A stretch of DNA of 64,000 nt from SVTX01 sp045132775. Its GTDB lineage: Bacteria > Bacillota > Clostridia > Oscillospirales > CAG-272. The stretch is taken from positions 35,761 through 99,760 of the forward strand of contig JBGUSX010000075.1 of NCBI GenBank assembly GCA_045132775.1, in the 5' to 3' direction. This document shows, piece after piece, positions 36,274 through 44,200 of the stretch. Both the position numbers and the translations under genes were made by a program. Position 1 is the first letter of the stretch. Each line of letters opens with the position of its first letter. The notes beneath the pieces were generated by a model. That model was not told where the DNA came from, searched no databases, and saw nothing but the letters and a program-made list of their open reading frames with translations.

Positions 36274-37902
36274 TTAATCGAGTTCTATAAGTCTGAATTC
36301 GAACGGACGGAGCTTGTCGCTCTCCCCGTCATAGTTGGATATGATCAATTTCCCGCCAAGTGCAAGCGAAGACGGGATCTTTGCCGCCTTTGAGCACATA
36401 TTCATTATCGAGACAAGACGCTTGCCTTCGTATTCTCTTTGATATGCGTAAACGCTCTTGCCCTCGTAAAGCGACGTAAAATTGCCGTTTTTGAGCACCT
36501 CGTTCTCCTTACGAAGCGAGATCATCGCCTGCCAGAACGCGAGGACACCGTTTTTTTGCTTCTGCTCGTTCTCGACGTTGACCTCGGTGTGATTTGCGTT
36601 GATCTTGAGCCAAGGCTCAGAGGCAGAAAATCCCGCCTTCTCGCCTGCCGTCCATTGCATAGGAGTTCTCGCATTATCGCGCGAGGTTCTCTGTATCATT
36701 TTCCAACGATACCCCTTCGGAAGTCCGAGGCTCTTTGCCATTTTGTAAACGTTGTGACTCTCGATATCCTCGACCTCGGAGAGAGATTTGAAGTCACCGT
36801 TTGTCATTCCGATCTCCTGACCCTCATAGATAAAGGGTGTACCGCGGAGCGTGAGAAGCAAACCCGCAACCATCTTCGATGCCTCGGCTCTGTACTCCTT
36901 TGAGTCGCAGAAACGGCTTATAAATCTCGGCTGGTCGTGGTTTTCAAAGTATACCGAGCTCCAATCAAGCGCAGTCTGCCATTTTGAGAGCGTGTGCATA
37001 AGCTTTTTCGGCTTTAGCCTTGTTTTGAACCATTTTACGATTATCTGATCGCATTCCATGTGCTCAAAGGAGAACACCATATCAAGCTCGCCGCGGCTCT
37101 CGTCGCAAAGGTCTCGCGCCTTCTGTACGTCAACGAAAACAGTCTCTCCGACCGCCCACGCGCCGTGAGGCTCAAGACAGCTATCGCGCAGCTTGCGCAG
37201 AATATCGTGGCATCCCTCGGTCGAGAGATAATGCTCCTGACCCGTGAGTATCGGGCGGCGCTTTCCGTCGGCAAGTGTATTTTTGTAGATCACGTTGATA
37301 ACGTCACATCTAAAGCCGCAAACACCCCTCTCAAGCCAGAAATTGAGGATGTCCTTGACCTCTTCGAGCACCTCGGGATTGTGCCAATTGAGGTCGGGCT
37401 GCTTTTTGGAAAAGAGGTGGAGATAATATTCCTCGTTCTTCTCGTCGCCAAAAGGCGTCCAGGGACACTCGGCAAAGAAATTTCCCCAGTTGTTTGGGAT
37501 CTTACCGTTTTTGCCTTTTTCGATTATGTAATAGTTGCGGTACTTTTCCTCACCTGCGAGCGCGCGCTGAAACCACTCGTGCTCGTCCGAGGTGTGATTG
37601 ATAACAAGGTCCATCATAATGCCGATGCCGCGCTTTTTTGCCTCTGCGACAAGGGTGTCAAAGTCATCCATCGTGCCGAATCGGGGCTGAATGGACTTGT
37701 AGTCCGAAATATCGTAGCCATTGTCGTCGTCCGGGCTCTTGTAGATGGGCGAGAGCCAGATGACGTTGACACCGAGAGACGCGATATAGTCGAGCTTTGA
37801 AATTATTCCCCTAAGGTCTCCGAATCCGTCGCCGTCGGTGTCGAGATATGAGCGAGGGTATATCTGATAAACAACGGTATCGTTTTTGTAGTTTTTTCCC
37901 AT
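36274..37902 (-). CDS. Glycoside hydrolase family 13, oligo-1,6-glucosidase/alpha-glucosidase type
   Basis: A 542-residue alpha-amylase-superfamily enzyme with YQIYPRSYLDTDGDGFGDLRGI at the N-terminus (given here with its Ca-type loop), MDLVINHTSDEH (region I, about 97), GFRCDVINVI with the nucleophile Asp (about 197), AVGETVFV with the acid/base Glu (about 253) and FENHDQPRF (about 323). Val after the catalytic Asp-Val pattern and the QPRF segment fit the GH13_31 group acting on isomaltose, dextrans or sucrose-like alpha-glucosides. ATG 37902 lies behind TGGAGGCAAAA. First gene of the four-gene utilisation operon. Confidence 0.92.
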   Translation of the reverse strand: MGKNYKNDTVVYQIYPRSYLDTDGDGFGDLRGIISKLDYIASLGVNVIWLSPIYKSPDDDNGYDISDYKSIQPRFGTMDDFDTLVAEAKKRGIGIMMDLVINHTSDEHEWFQRALAGEEKYRNYYIIEKGKNGKIPNNWGNFFAECPWTPFGDEKNEEYYLHLFSKKQPDLNWHNPEVLEEVKDILNFWLERGVCGFRCDVINVIYKNTLADGKRRPILTGQEHYLSTEGCHDILRKLRDSCLEPHGAWAVGETVFVDVQKARDLCDESRGELDMVFSFEHMECDQIIVKWFKTRLKPKKLMHTLSKWQTALDWSSVYFENHDQPRFISRFCDSKEYRAEASKMVAGLLLTLRGTPFIYEGQEIGMTNGDFKSLSEVEDIESHNVYKMAKSLGLPKGYRWKMIQRTSRDNARTPMQWTAGEKAGFSASEPWLKINANHTEVNVENEQKQKNGVLAFWQAMISLRKENEVLKNGNFTSLYEGKSVYAYQREYEGKRLVSIMNMCSKAAKIPSSLALGGKLIISNYDGESDKLRPFEFRLIELD

Positions 37903-37943
37903 TTTTGCCTCCAAAAATCGTTTTGGGTCGCGCTTATAGATCC

Positions 37944-37972
37944 ATTATAGCAAACAAAATGGCAAAAATCAA
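37944..37972 (-). promoter_or_regulatory. Promoter of the GH13-GH36-GPH-GH1 operon
   Basis: On the minus strand TTGATT, 17-base spacer, TATAAT, 42 bases before the GH13 ATG. No obvious operator or catabolite-response palindrome is visible, and no regulator gene sits with the operon in this window. Confidence 0.75.
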
Positions 37973-38064
37973 TAGATTTTGCATTCGCAAGACCCAAACA
38001 AACCGAAAAAGCAGCGCAAAAACCGAGGAAAAATCAAATTTGAAAAATATTTTTGAAAAAGGTA

Positions 38065-38093
38065 TTGAAATTTTGAAATGTTTGTGATATAAT
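38065..38093 (+). promoter_or_regulatory. Promoter of tRNA-Trp
   Basis: TTGAAA, 17-base spacer, TATAAT, 31 bases upstream of the mature tRNA 5' end. Confidence 0.85.
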
Positions 38094-38124
38094 ATATCGG
38101 TCGCAAGGAATGCGGCATAAAAAT

Positions 38125-38200
38125 AGGGGTATAGCTCAGTTGGTAGAGTACCGGTCTCCAAAACCGTGGGTCGTGGGTTCGAGCCCTTCTGCCCCTGCCA
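38125..38200 (+). tRNA. trnW: tRNA-Trp (anticodon CCA)
   Basis: Full cloverleaf: acceptor AGGGGTA pairs with TGCCCCT (one G-U), D arm with AGCTC/GAGT, anticodon arm CGGT-CTCCAAA-ACCG with CCA, T arm GTGGGTTCGAGCCCT-type loop, and an encoded 3' GCCA. The terminator follows after two bases, so it is transcribed alone. Confidence 0.96.
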
Positions 38201-38202
38201 AG

Positions 38203-38236
38203 AAAAAAGCCATTCGCGTAAGCGAATGGCTTTTTT
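38203..38236 (+). terminator. Terminator of tRNA-Trp
   Basis: Perfect 15-bp stem AAAAAAGCCATTCGC / GCGAATGGCTTTTTT with loop GTAA, starting three bases after the tRNA CCA end. The hairpin array at 38239 begins immediately after its T-tract. Confidence 0.93.
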
Positions 38237-38238
38237 CA

Positions 38239-38420
38239 GTGAAATAAATCCCTTGCGGGATTTGTGAAATGCACTTCGTGCGTGAAATACGCTTCGCGTG
38301 TGAAATGCGCTGCGGCGCGTGAGGGGATTTATTTCATTTCACATTGCGACTGCAAGGAGCAATATTTCACAATTTCCGTAAGGAAATTATTTCACATTCG
38401 GCGCAAGCCGAATATTTCAC
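38239..38420. repeat. Hairpin array A: constant GTGAAAT/ATTTCAC linkers around different palindromes
   Basis: Four GTGAAAT heptamers (38239, 38264, 38282, 38300), each followed by a different perfect palindrome: AAATCCC-TTGC-GGGATTT, GCAC-TTC-GTGC, ACGC-TTC-GCGT, GCGC-TGCG-GCGC. After a central GTGAGGGGATTTATTTC, which is complementary to the array's first linker and stem, the linker flips to ATTTCAC (38336, 38364, 38389, 38414). These flank ATTGC...GCAAT, AATTTCC-GTAA-GGAAATT and ATTCGGC-GCAA-GCCGAAT. So stems differ, linkers are constant, and the two halves are inverted. Loops are short (TTC, GNRA-like GTAA/GCAA). There is no coding potential. It lies exactly between the tRNA terminator and the promoter of the next gene. 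Confidence 0.9.
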
Positions 38421-38449
38421 TTGAAAAAATATCGGATTTATGATATAAT
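38421..38449 (+). promoter_or_regulatory. Promoter of the four-helix-bundle gene
   Basis: TTGAAA, 17-base spacer, TATAAT. The -35 box abuts the last ATTTCAC of array A. A leader ending in AGAAAGGCGGTG leads to the ATG, and near-identical leader sequence recurs before the gene at 39795. Confidence 0.85.
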
Positions 38450-38472
38450 AACGGCAGAAAGGCGGTGTTATT

Positions 38473-38820
38473 ATGGCAGATTCAAAACTTCGTGACCTAT
38501 CCACAGATTTTGCGGTTAAAGTTATCAAAATGTGTGACTGCATAAAAGGTCACTATTCTCTCGTTAATCAGTTGGAACGCTCGTCAACCTCTATCGGAGC
38601 CAATATTCACGAAGCGAATTATGCTCATAGCAAAGCCGACTTTGTCGCCAAATTTCAAATTGCGCTAAAAGAGTGCTATGAAACGGAATATTGGCTTGAA
38701 TTGCTTGTAAAATCCGAATTGCTTGACCGTGAGATTGCAAAAGATTTATATAATCAATGCGGCACGATACGCAGAATGTTGATTGCCTCGATCAATACGG
38801 CGAAGGAGGGAGCAAAATGA
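38473..38820 (+). CDS. Four-helix-bundle protein (S23/IVS-Avd-like)
   Basis: This 115-residue all-helical protein has the family core SSTSIGANIHEANYAHSKADF (described by its ANIHEA and SKADF blocks, about 43-62) and KFQIALKECYETEYWLELL (about 65-83). It belongs to the small proteins first known from 23S rRNA intervening sequences and related in fold to Avd of diversity-generating retroelements, which form basic pentamers and bind nucleic acid. No 23S gene or reverse transcriptase is near. GGCGG lies nine bases before the ATG. It overlaps the next gene by four bases (ATGA) and directly follows hairpin array A, suggesting it may act on that DNA or RNA; this link is inference. Confidence 0.92.
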   Translation: MADSKLRDLSTDFAVKVIKMCDCIKGHYSLVNQLERSSTSIGANIHEANYAHSKADFVAKFQIALKECYETEYWLELLVKSELLDREIAKDLYNQCGTIRRMLIASINTAKEGAK

Positions 38821-39269
38821 GCAAGAAATTAATAATTATAATTGCGATAATAATTGCTTCTGTTCTTGCTATATCTATTGCTCTGTCTTGTGTAGCAAGA
38901 TTTGTGTTTCTTTCTCCCTCGTGTTATTCAGATAATAATGAATTGACCGAACAAGAAAATTATTTCATTAAAAAAACAGTTCTTGAATCGGTAGAAGAGA
39001 GATTGTCAGTTTTTGCAAGTAATACTAACAACATATATGATCCGTCTGCTACCGAAATTGAGATTATTCAACTCGATGAAACACAAAACAATCGTAAGCA
39101 TATTTTCATTTGGATAAATACCGATTTTATGGAGTATGTTACCAAGGAAAATGACGAATATGTTATCCGTGTGCAAACACATTATATGGAATCTTCTTCT
39201 GATGATTGCGTGTATGAGATTCATATGTCAGAGAATTTTGATATAACATTCTTTGGTTTAGATCCGTAA
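38817..39269 (+). CDS. Small membrane-anchored protein of unknown function
   Basis: The 150-residue protein has one N-terminal membrane segment (about 4-30, KLIIIIAIIIASVLAISIAL) and an acidic, probably extracytoplasmic domain of about 115 residues that I do not recognise. Cys at about 25 is not in a canonical lipobox. The ATG sits in the stop of the four-helix-bundle gene, with GGAGGGAGC upstream, so the two are translationally coupled. The DNA is clearly more AT-rich than the chromosome around it, which suggests it came with the element. Confidence 0.7.
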   Translation: MSKKLIIIIAIIIASVLAISIALSCVARFVFLSPSCYSDNNELTEQENYFIKKTVLESVEERLSVFASNTNNIYDPSATEIEIIQLDETQNNRKHIFIWINTDFMEYVTKENDEYVIRVQTHYMESSSDDCVYEIHMSENFDITFFGLDP

Positions 39270-39492
39270 CAATACATAGACTTCGTTTGCGCGCATGGAG
39301 TAGCACCCCGGAAGATAGCGGTTAAGTGCAGCTCCCATCATCACCAAGGGATAAGTCTATCCACCGACCGAAAAACACGGATCGATTTCGAAAAAACTTG
39401 CTCTGCGGATCGATTTTGAAAGGTTGTGCCAAAAGAGGCGAGAAACCGTCCTCCAACCGCCCGGCGGTTGGAATCAGGTTCGAGCCCTTATG
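39270..39492. other. Non-coding stretch with a tRNA T-arm-like remnant
   Basis: No convincing gene. It holds a 16-base imperfect direct repeat (CGGATCGATTT[C/T]GAAA at 39378 and 39406), a 9-bp palindrome (TCCAACCGC-CCG-GCGGTTGGA, 39452-39472), and at 39477-39492 GGTTCGAGCCCTTATG. That last segment matches the T arm and acceptor start of the tRNA-Trp at 38176-38191 in 15 of 16 positions, but no tRNA body precedes it. A terminator hairpin follows directly, as behind the real tRNA. Confidence 0.6.
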
Positions 39493-39524
39493 AAAAAATC
39501 CAAGTCTTTCGACTTGGATTTTTT
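39493..39524 (+). terminator. Terminator-like hairpin at the head of array B
   Basis: Perfect 14-bp stem AAAAAATCCAAGTC / GACTTGGATTTTTT, loop TTTC. It sits right after the tRNA T-arm-like segment, the same relative place as the tRNA-Trp terminator before array A. Confidence 0.85.
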
Positions 39525-39703
39525 CATTTGTGTCCGCAGGACACAACATCATTTGCGTGCTTGCACGCAACATCATTTGAGCCTTGGCTCAACATCATTG
39601 CCGCTCGCGGCACAAATGAACGATGTTGAGGCATCGCCTCAAATGAAGTTGCCTTCGGCAAATGAAGTGATGCTTCGCATCAATGATGTTGCGCTTCGCG
39701 CAA
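39525..39703. repeat. Hairpin array B: AACATCATTT / AAATGATGTT-type linkers around different palindromes
   Basis: Palindromes TGTCC-GCA-GGACA, GCGTGC-TT-GCACGC, GAGCC-TT-GGCTC and GCCGC-TC-GCGGC are joined by AACATCATTT. The linker then flips to its complement (AAATGAACGATGTT, AAATGAAG, ATGAAG, ATGATGTT) around GAGGC-ATC-GCCTC, TTGCC-TTC-GGCAA, TGATGC-TTC-GCATCA and GCGC-TTC-GCGC. The design is the same as array A: variable stems, constant linker, inversion at the middle. The linker sequence is different. No coding potential. Confidence 0.88.
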
Positions 39704-39741
39704 ACGGAACAAGCCCGTTCGCTCTGTGAGCTGAAATATAG

Positions 39742-39770
39742 TTGAATTTTTACCGAAAGTATGGTATAAT
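39742..39770 (+). promoter_or_regulatory. Promoter of the unknown membrane-protein gene
   Basis: TTGAAT, 17-base spacer, TATAAT, followed by eight bases and an AAAAGGCGGTG leader nearly identical to that of the gene at 38473. Confidence 0.85.
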
Positions 39771-39794
39771 GAATCAAGAAAAGGCGGTGAGAAT

Positions 39795-41192
39795 ATGACA
39801 AGAGAACAGCGACTGACAAACCTTTTTCACGCATTTGACATGCGCGCGGAGGCTTTTTGCCGCGACACAGGCGGCTCGTATTTCGAGATAGTCCCGACCT
39901 ACAAGGGAAACCGCCGTGACGCACAAAGCCTGAAATACAGAAGCGCGTACATTTTCTACAACTCCTTCGCGGTGGAATTCAAATACACCGCTCACGGCAC
40001 CATGAGCCTTGCAAACAGCATTCTCGAGTGCCTTATCATTCCCGACAAAAGCCGGGACGGCATCTCTATCCCCCTGCCATTGTTTCTCGACTACTGCGAC
40101 AAAATAACCGCTATCCCACTCTGCATCCCCTCCATTATCGACGGGCTCGGTTTGGATCAAGCGTTTGATTGCATTTGCGGCGTTCTGAATGATAGCTTAA
40201 ATCTTATCGCAGATATCTGCGCAAACGAGGATACAAGGCTCCACGTTCTCGACGCGTTTATCAGTGAAATGAGTGCACTCCTCAACGTTGAGATCAACGA
40301 CGAAAACATTGAATACTATTTTACCGAAGCGCTTTACTCTTTTTTGACGCTCAGGCTTACCTCCGCGCACTTTATCAATTACATCAAGGGAGACTTAAAA
40401 ACCGCGACAAAGCAGCTTGGCAAGGTCAAGGACAAGCTCGGCTATGAAAAAAGCTTGCTTGAAGAGATGAAAAGCGGAAAAATAACCACCCTCCCCGATC
40501 TGTCAAGCATCCGCGAAGCCTTGAAAACTTACAGTAAGGGTGGAGTACAGAACACTTCATCAGGCAAGGAATTTTTTGCAATGTTCCTCTCCTGGATCGT
40601 TCTTTGTCTTGGCTTTTCCGCTATATACCTCGCTCTGTTCTTTTTACTCGTTTATATCGAGGGCAGATCGTCAATATACCTTATGGGACCGATATATAAC
40701 TTTCCATATTGCATACTTTGCGGCTTTATCACCGCCATCGCGGCGAGCTACTTTATAAGATTCAAAGCGTACAAGCTCCTGTTTCCCAAGGATTTTGACA
40801 GATTTCAGGCAACCGATCAGATACAGAACGGCACGGGCTCCGACAAGCTGATGAAGGGCTTTCTGACCGTCCTTATCATCTGCTCGCTTATCGGTTGCGT
40901 TCTGTTTGCAAAGTGGAACATTAATTTTGGCGAATACGGCTTTACCGACAACTCAAAATTCTTCTCTGTCAGCGGTGAATACCACTCTTATGAAGACGTA
41001 GACCGCATTTACTACAAGGCGGACAGAGTCAACGACTTTGGAGACACACTCGACTTCCCTTCGTACGTCATAGTCTTGAAAAGCGGACAGGAAATTGACC
41101 TTTACGAGCATGGCGAGATCGAAGAATACGAGGAGACACTCCTTGAACAGTTAAAAGAAAAAGGGGTCCGCATCGAAGGACCAACTCAATAA
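39795..41192 (+). CDS. Unknown membrane protein with large N-terminal cytoplasmic-type domain
   Basis: A 465-residue protein I cannot assign. Residues 1 to about 255 are soluble, with RSAYIFYNSFAVEFKY, FLDYCDKITAIPLC and a helical stretch ending in a charged, coiled-coil-like segment (QLGKVKDKLGYEKSLLEEM). Three hydrophobic segments follow (about 262-290, 298-325, 350-372). The C-terminal 90 residues are beta-rich (FFSVSGEYHSYEDVDRIYY, SYVIVLKSGQEIDL), similar in shape to a PH-like sensor domain. It has its own promoter, GGTGAG ribosome site and terminator. It follows hairpin array B as the four-helix-bundle gene follows array A. I see no enzyme motif. Confidence 0.72.
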   Translation: MTREQRLTNLFHAFDMRAEAFCRDTGGSYFEIVPTYKGNRRDAQSLKYRSAYIFYNSFAVEFKYTAHGTMSLANSILECLIIPDKSRDGISIPLPLFLDYCDKITAIPLCIPSIIDGLGLDQAFDCICGVLNDSLNLIADICANEDTRLHVLDAFISEMSALLNVEINDENIEYYFTEALYSFLTLRLTSAHFINYIKGDLKTATKQLGKVKDKLGYEKSLLEEMKSGKITTLPDLSSIREALKTYSKGGVQNTSSGKEFFAMFLSWIVLCLGFSAIYLALFFLLVYIEGRSSIYLMGPIYNFPYCILCGFITAIAASYFIRFKAYKLLFPKDFDRFQATDQIQNGTGSDKLMKGFLTVLIICSLIGCVLFAKWNINFGEYGFTDNSKFFSVSGEYHSYEDVDRIYYKADRVNDFGDTLDFPSYVIVLKSGQEIDLYEHGEIEEYEETLLEQLKEKGVRIEGPTQ

Positions 41193-41201
41193 CAAAAAGC
41201 C

Positions 41202-41230
41202 AATGCCCCGAGCAGTGCTCGGGGCATTTT
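41202..41230. terminator. Terminator after the unknown membrane-protein gene
   Basis: 13-bp stem AATGCCCCGAGCA / TGCTCGGGGCATT with one-base loop centre and TT following. The upstream A-rich run gives it a U-tract for the convergent surface operon too. Confidence 0.85.
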
Positions 41231-41265
41231 AGTTTTGCGGTAATACCGCTACTGTTTATCAGAGA

Positions 41266-44200
41266 TCAGCGCTCCTTTTTCCTTTTTACGAGTGCAAATC
41301 CCGCAAGAGCCACGCTGACTATCACGGTCAAAGCTCCCGCGCCGATCGAGGACTTGCATCCCTTTTTGCCGCCGTCAGTGCCACCGGGAGTTTCGCTTTT
41401 GCTTCCCTCGGACTCGGTTTCATCGACCTTCTCCGATTCGGTCTCGCTCGTGTCTTCGGATTCACTTTCACTTATATCCTCAGTCTCGCTCTCGCTTGTG
41501 TCTTCGGATCCGCTCTCACTCAGGTCACCCGATTCCGTTTCTGACTCTGTTCCGTCCTCGGTCTCGGTTTCACCGGATGCCGCATAAAGCTCCTTTTCGC
41601 ACACGTCGCAATATCTGTCCTTGTCCGCATCAACGTGTCCCGGGAGTCTCTCTGCTCCGCACACCTCACAGTCAGCGTCGCAAGGATCTGTGTATGTGTG
41701 TGCTCCAAGCTCACCGTATGCTGCTTTGCAAAGCTCACATTTTGCAAGTGTCGTGCAGGTTGCCTTGCCGCCCGAATGAGCCACAGTTTCAACAAGTGCT
41801 CCACAGCTCTTGCACGTAGCGTCGTGCTTTGTGGGATCCTTCGCATTCACCGTATAGAAAACGTCGTCACTTGCATGCGAGGCGGGGTCGGTTTCACCGT
41901 ACTCAACACCGCACTTTTCGCAGGTCGCCTTATCTTTGCAGGTTGCGTGTCCTCCGCCGTGCTCTTCCGTCTTCACCTCTGCTCCGCAACACGCATTATA
42001 TACGTAATGCTTGTTTCCAACACTCGCAGGAGAATATCTGTATTCGTCACTCGCGTGATTATCGGGATTCACGTCCCCGTATTCCGCGCCGCATCCCTCA
42101 CAGATCGCACCGCTTGTACATATCGCCTCTCCGCCAAAGTGATCCTCTGCTCCAACGTACGCTCCGCAGCACGCGTGGCTTACGTTGTGCCTTGATGCAC
42201 CGTCGGAAATAATCTCATACTTATATTCGTCGCTCGAGTGATTTTTGGCATCAAGCTCGCCGTATCCAAGCTTGCAAACATCGCAAAGTGCAAGACTCGT
42301 ACAGCTTGCAACGCCGCCCTTATGCTCGCCGGTAAATTCTACCTTGTCACAGCATTTGTGCATATAATCGTGCTTTGTTGCATCATCGGGGTTGGTAGCA
42401 TAATACATCTCGTCACTTGAGTGATTTGTTGCATCGTAAGAGCCCTCTACCACTCCGCAAAGCTCACACTCAGCAAGAGTTGTGCAGGTCGCCGCCTTGA
42501 TGATCGTGTGCTCTTCCGTACTGATCACGGTTCCGCAACAAGCGTATGCCTTGTCGTGATATCTGAAATCGTCGGGATTGCGGACGTAAACGGTCTTGTC
42601 GCCCGAATGATTTGTGTAATCGTATCCACCGTATTCTCTTCCGCAAGCCTCGCATATCGCAAGAGTCGTGCAGGTGGCTTTTCCGCCCTTGTGAGACTGG
42701 ACCTCACGGGTTTTTGAACAATTGTCTATGTTACAGGTTGCATCACAAGCGTTTGAGTACGCGTGTACAACGGTATGGTTCTTGGTGTTTTCAAAATCCT
42801 TACCGTAAACCTCCTCGTATTTTTCTTTCCACTCATAAAGCTTGCTGTGGATAACGTATTCGTCCGATACGTCGTTTCCGTCCTCGTCGACTATTACCCA
42901 GTCACTAACGGTGACAACGCCCATGTTGAACGCGCCCACGTATACGCCAAGCTGGATCGCATAGGTAAGATCAACGATCTTGTGTCCGGGAGCCAGGGTG
43001 TATCCGGGAAGGAATACGATATCCTTCACGTCGTACTCGGGAACGGCTCCGTCGAGCCCTATTTCGGTCTCCTTGACCAACAGATAAACGTCTCGGGTTG
43101 CGCCCTTTACTCTGTATGTTGCAGTGTGCTTTGTCGCCTCTCCAACAGTGTTTCCACTCTCGTCGATCTTCTGTGTCGTAATGCTTACCGTGTAATTTCC
43201 AACGTCGCGTATCTCGTCGATCATATCGCCGAACTGATCGTATATCTCAACTGTGACTTTCGCGCGGAGAACCTCCTGCTCGTCCTCAAAATTATAATGG
43301 GTGGCGTTTCCGTAATCGTCGTAATTCGTCGCGGTAAAATCATAGCTTGCGTTGACCCTTATGTAGTATTCCTCATTCATAGTTATCGGAATACTCTGAA
43401 CCATCGTTCCCATCTCATAGTATTTTTCAATGGATGAATAATCCCTATCAACGCTCGAAAAGCTTGCATCTGTGCTGATATCCGTGCGATATATGATATC
43501 AAAATTGGGGATGTAGTACCAATCCTCAAAAGGTTCGGTCGAAAATTCCCATTTCGGTATATTGATTATCGCCTCGGGGATCTTGATCCCACCGGTATGC
43601 TCAACGGTATCGCCGACAGGCTTCATCTCTCCAAGAGGGCTCTTTACCTTAAAGTAAAATTCTACTCTGTAGTTCTCTGCAAATCCCACCTCTGTCGATA
43701 CACCGAAGTTGTTTTCAGAATGAGTATATGCATTTAACCGGTACCCTTCTTCATTCGGCACCTTCGGGAAGAGCTTGAAAAGGTCCTCCCCCTCAACGTC
43801 ACGCACGCCCGCTCCGGCTTCGTAAAGACTCCAATACAGGTAAAATCCCGTGGAGGCAAATCTCTCGTCGTGTATAGACACGGGCTCGTCGATTCCGGGC
43901 AATCCGACAACGTAGATAGGGATAGTCTCACCCATTTCAACGAGGTACCAGGTTCTTGTATCATTCTTACCGTCATCATCCCAATCGTATCCGAGATCCT
44001 CGGTCTCTGTTTCGCACTCGCCGAAGGGATCGATTACAATGTCAAGCAGCTTGGGCTGTACGGTGACAGTGTACTCTGCAACGCTTCCGATATATTCATC
44101 CGTAGCCGATGCCGTTACTCTCAACGTGTAGCTTCCGGACTTTTGCGGTGTCTCGCGCAAAAGAACTCCGTCCTTGAACCAAGTGAAAGTGATCTCGCTT

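Noticed and set aside
31740..37900. Phosphotransferase-linked sugar uptake
   Set aside because: Transport is by a GPH symporter; no PTS component is seen, so the GH1 enzyme is not called a 6-phospho-glycosidase.
38473..38820. Diversity-generating retroelement (Avd-like protein)
   Set aside because: No reverse transcriptase and no template/variable repeat pair is present; only the four-helix fold is shared.
38473..39269. Toxin-antitoxin pair
   Set aside because: Size and overlap fit loosely, but the first product is an S23-type bundle and the second a single-span protein with a long outer domain; neither shows a toxin motif.
39270..39492. A second intact tRNA gene
   Set aside because: Only a T-arm-like 16-mer is present; no acceptor, D or anticodon arm can be folded upstream.
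38239..39703. CRISPR-like arrays
   Set aside because: Constant parts are only 7-10 bases and the intervening parts are palindromes of 11-21 bases, not spacers; polarity flips midway and no cas genes are near.
39322..39924. Short ORFs across the array B region on both strands
   Set aside because: They translate hairpins and linkers, lack ribosome sites and overlap one another in several frames.
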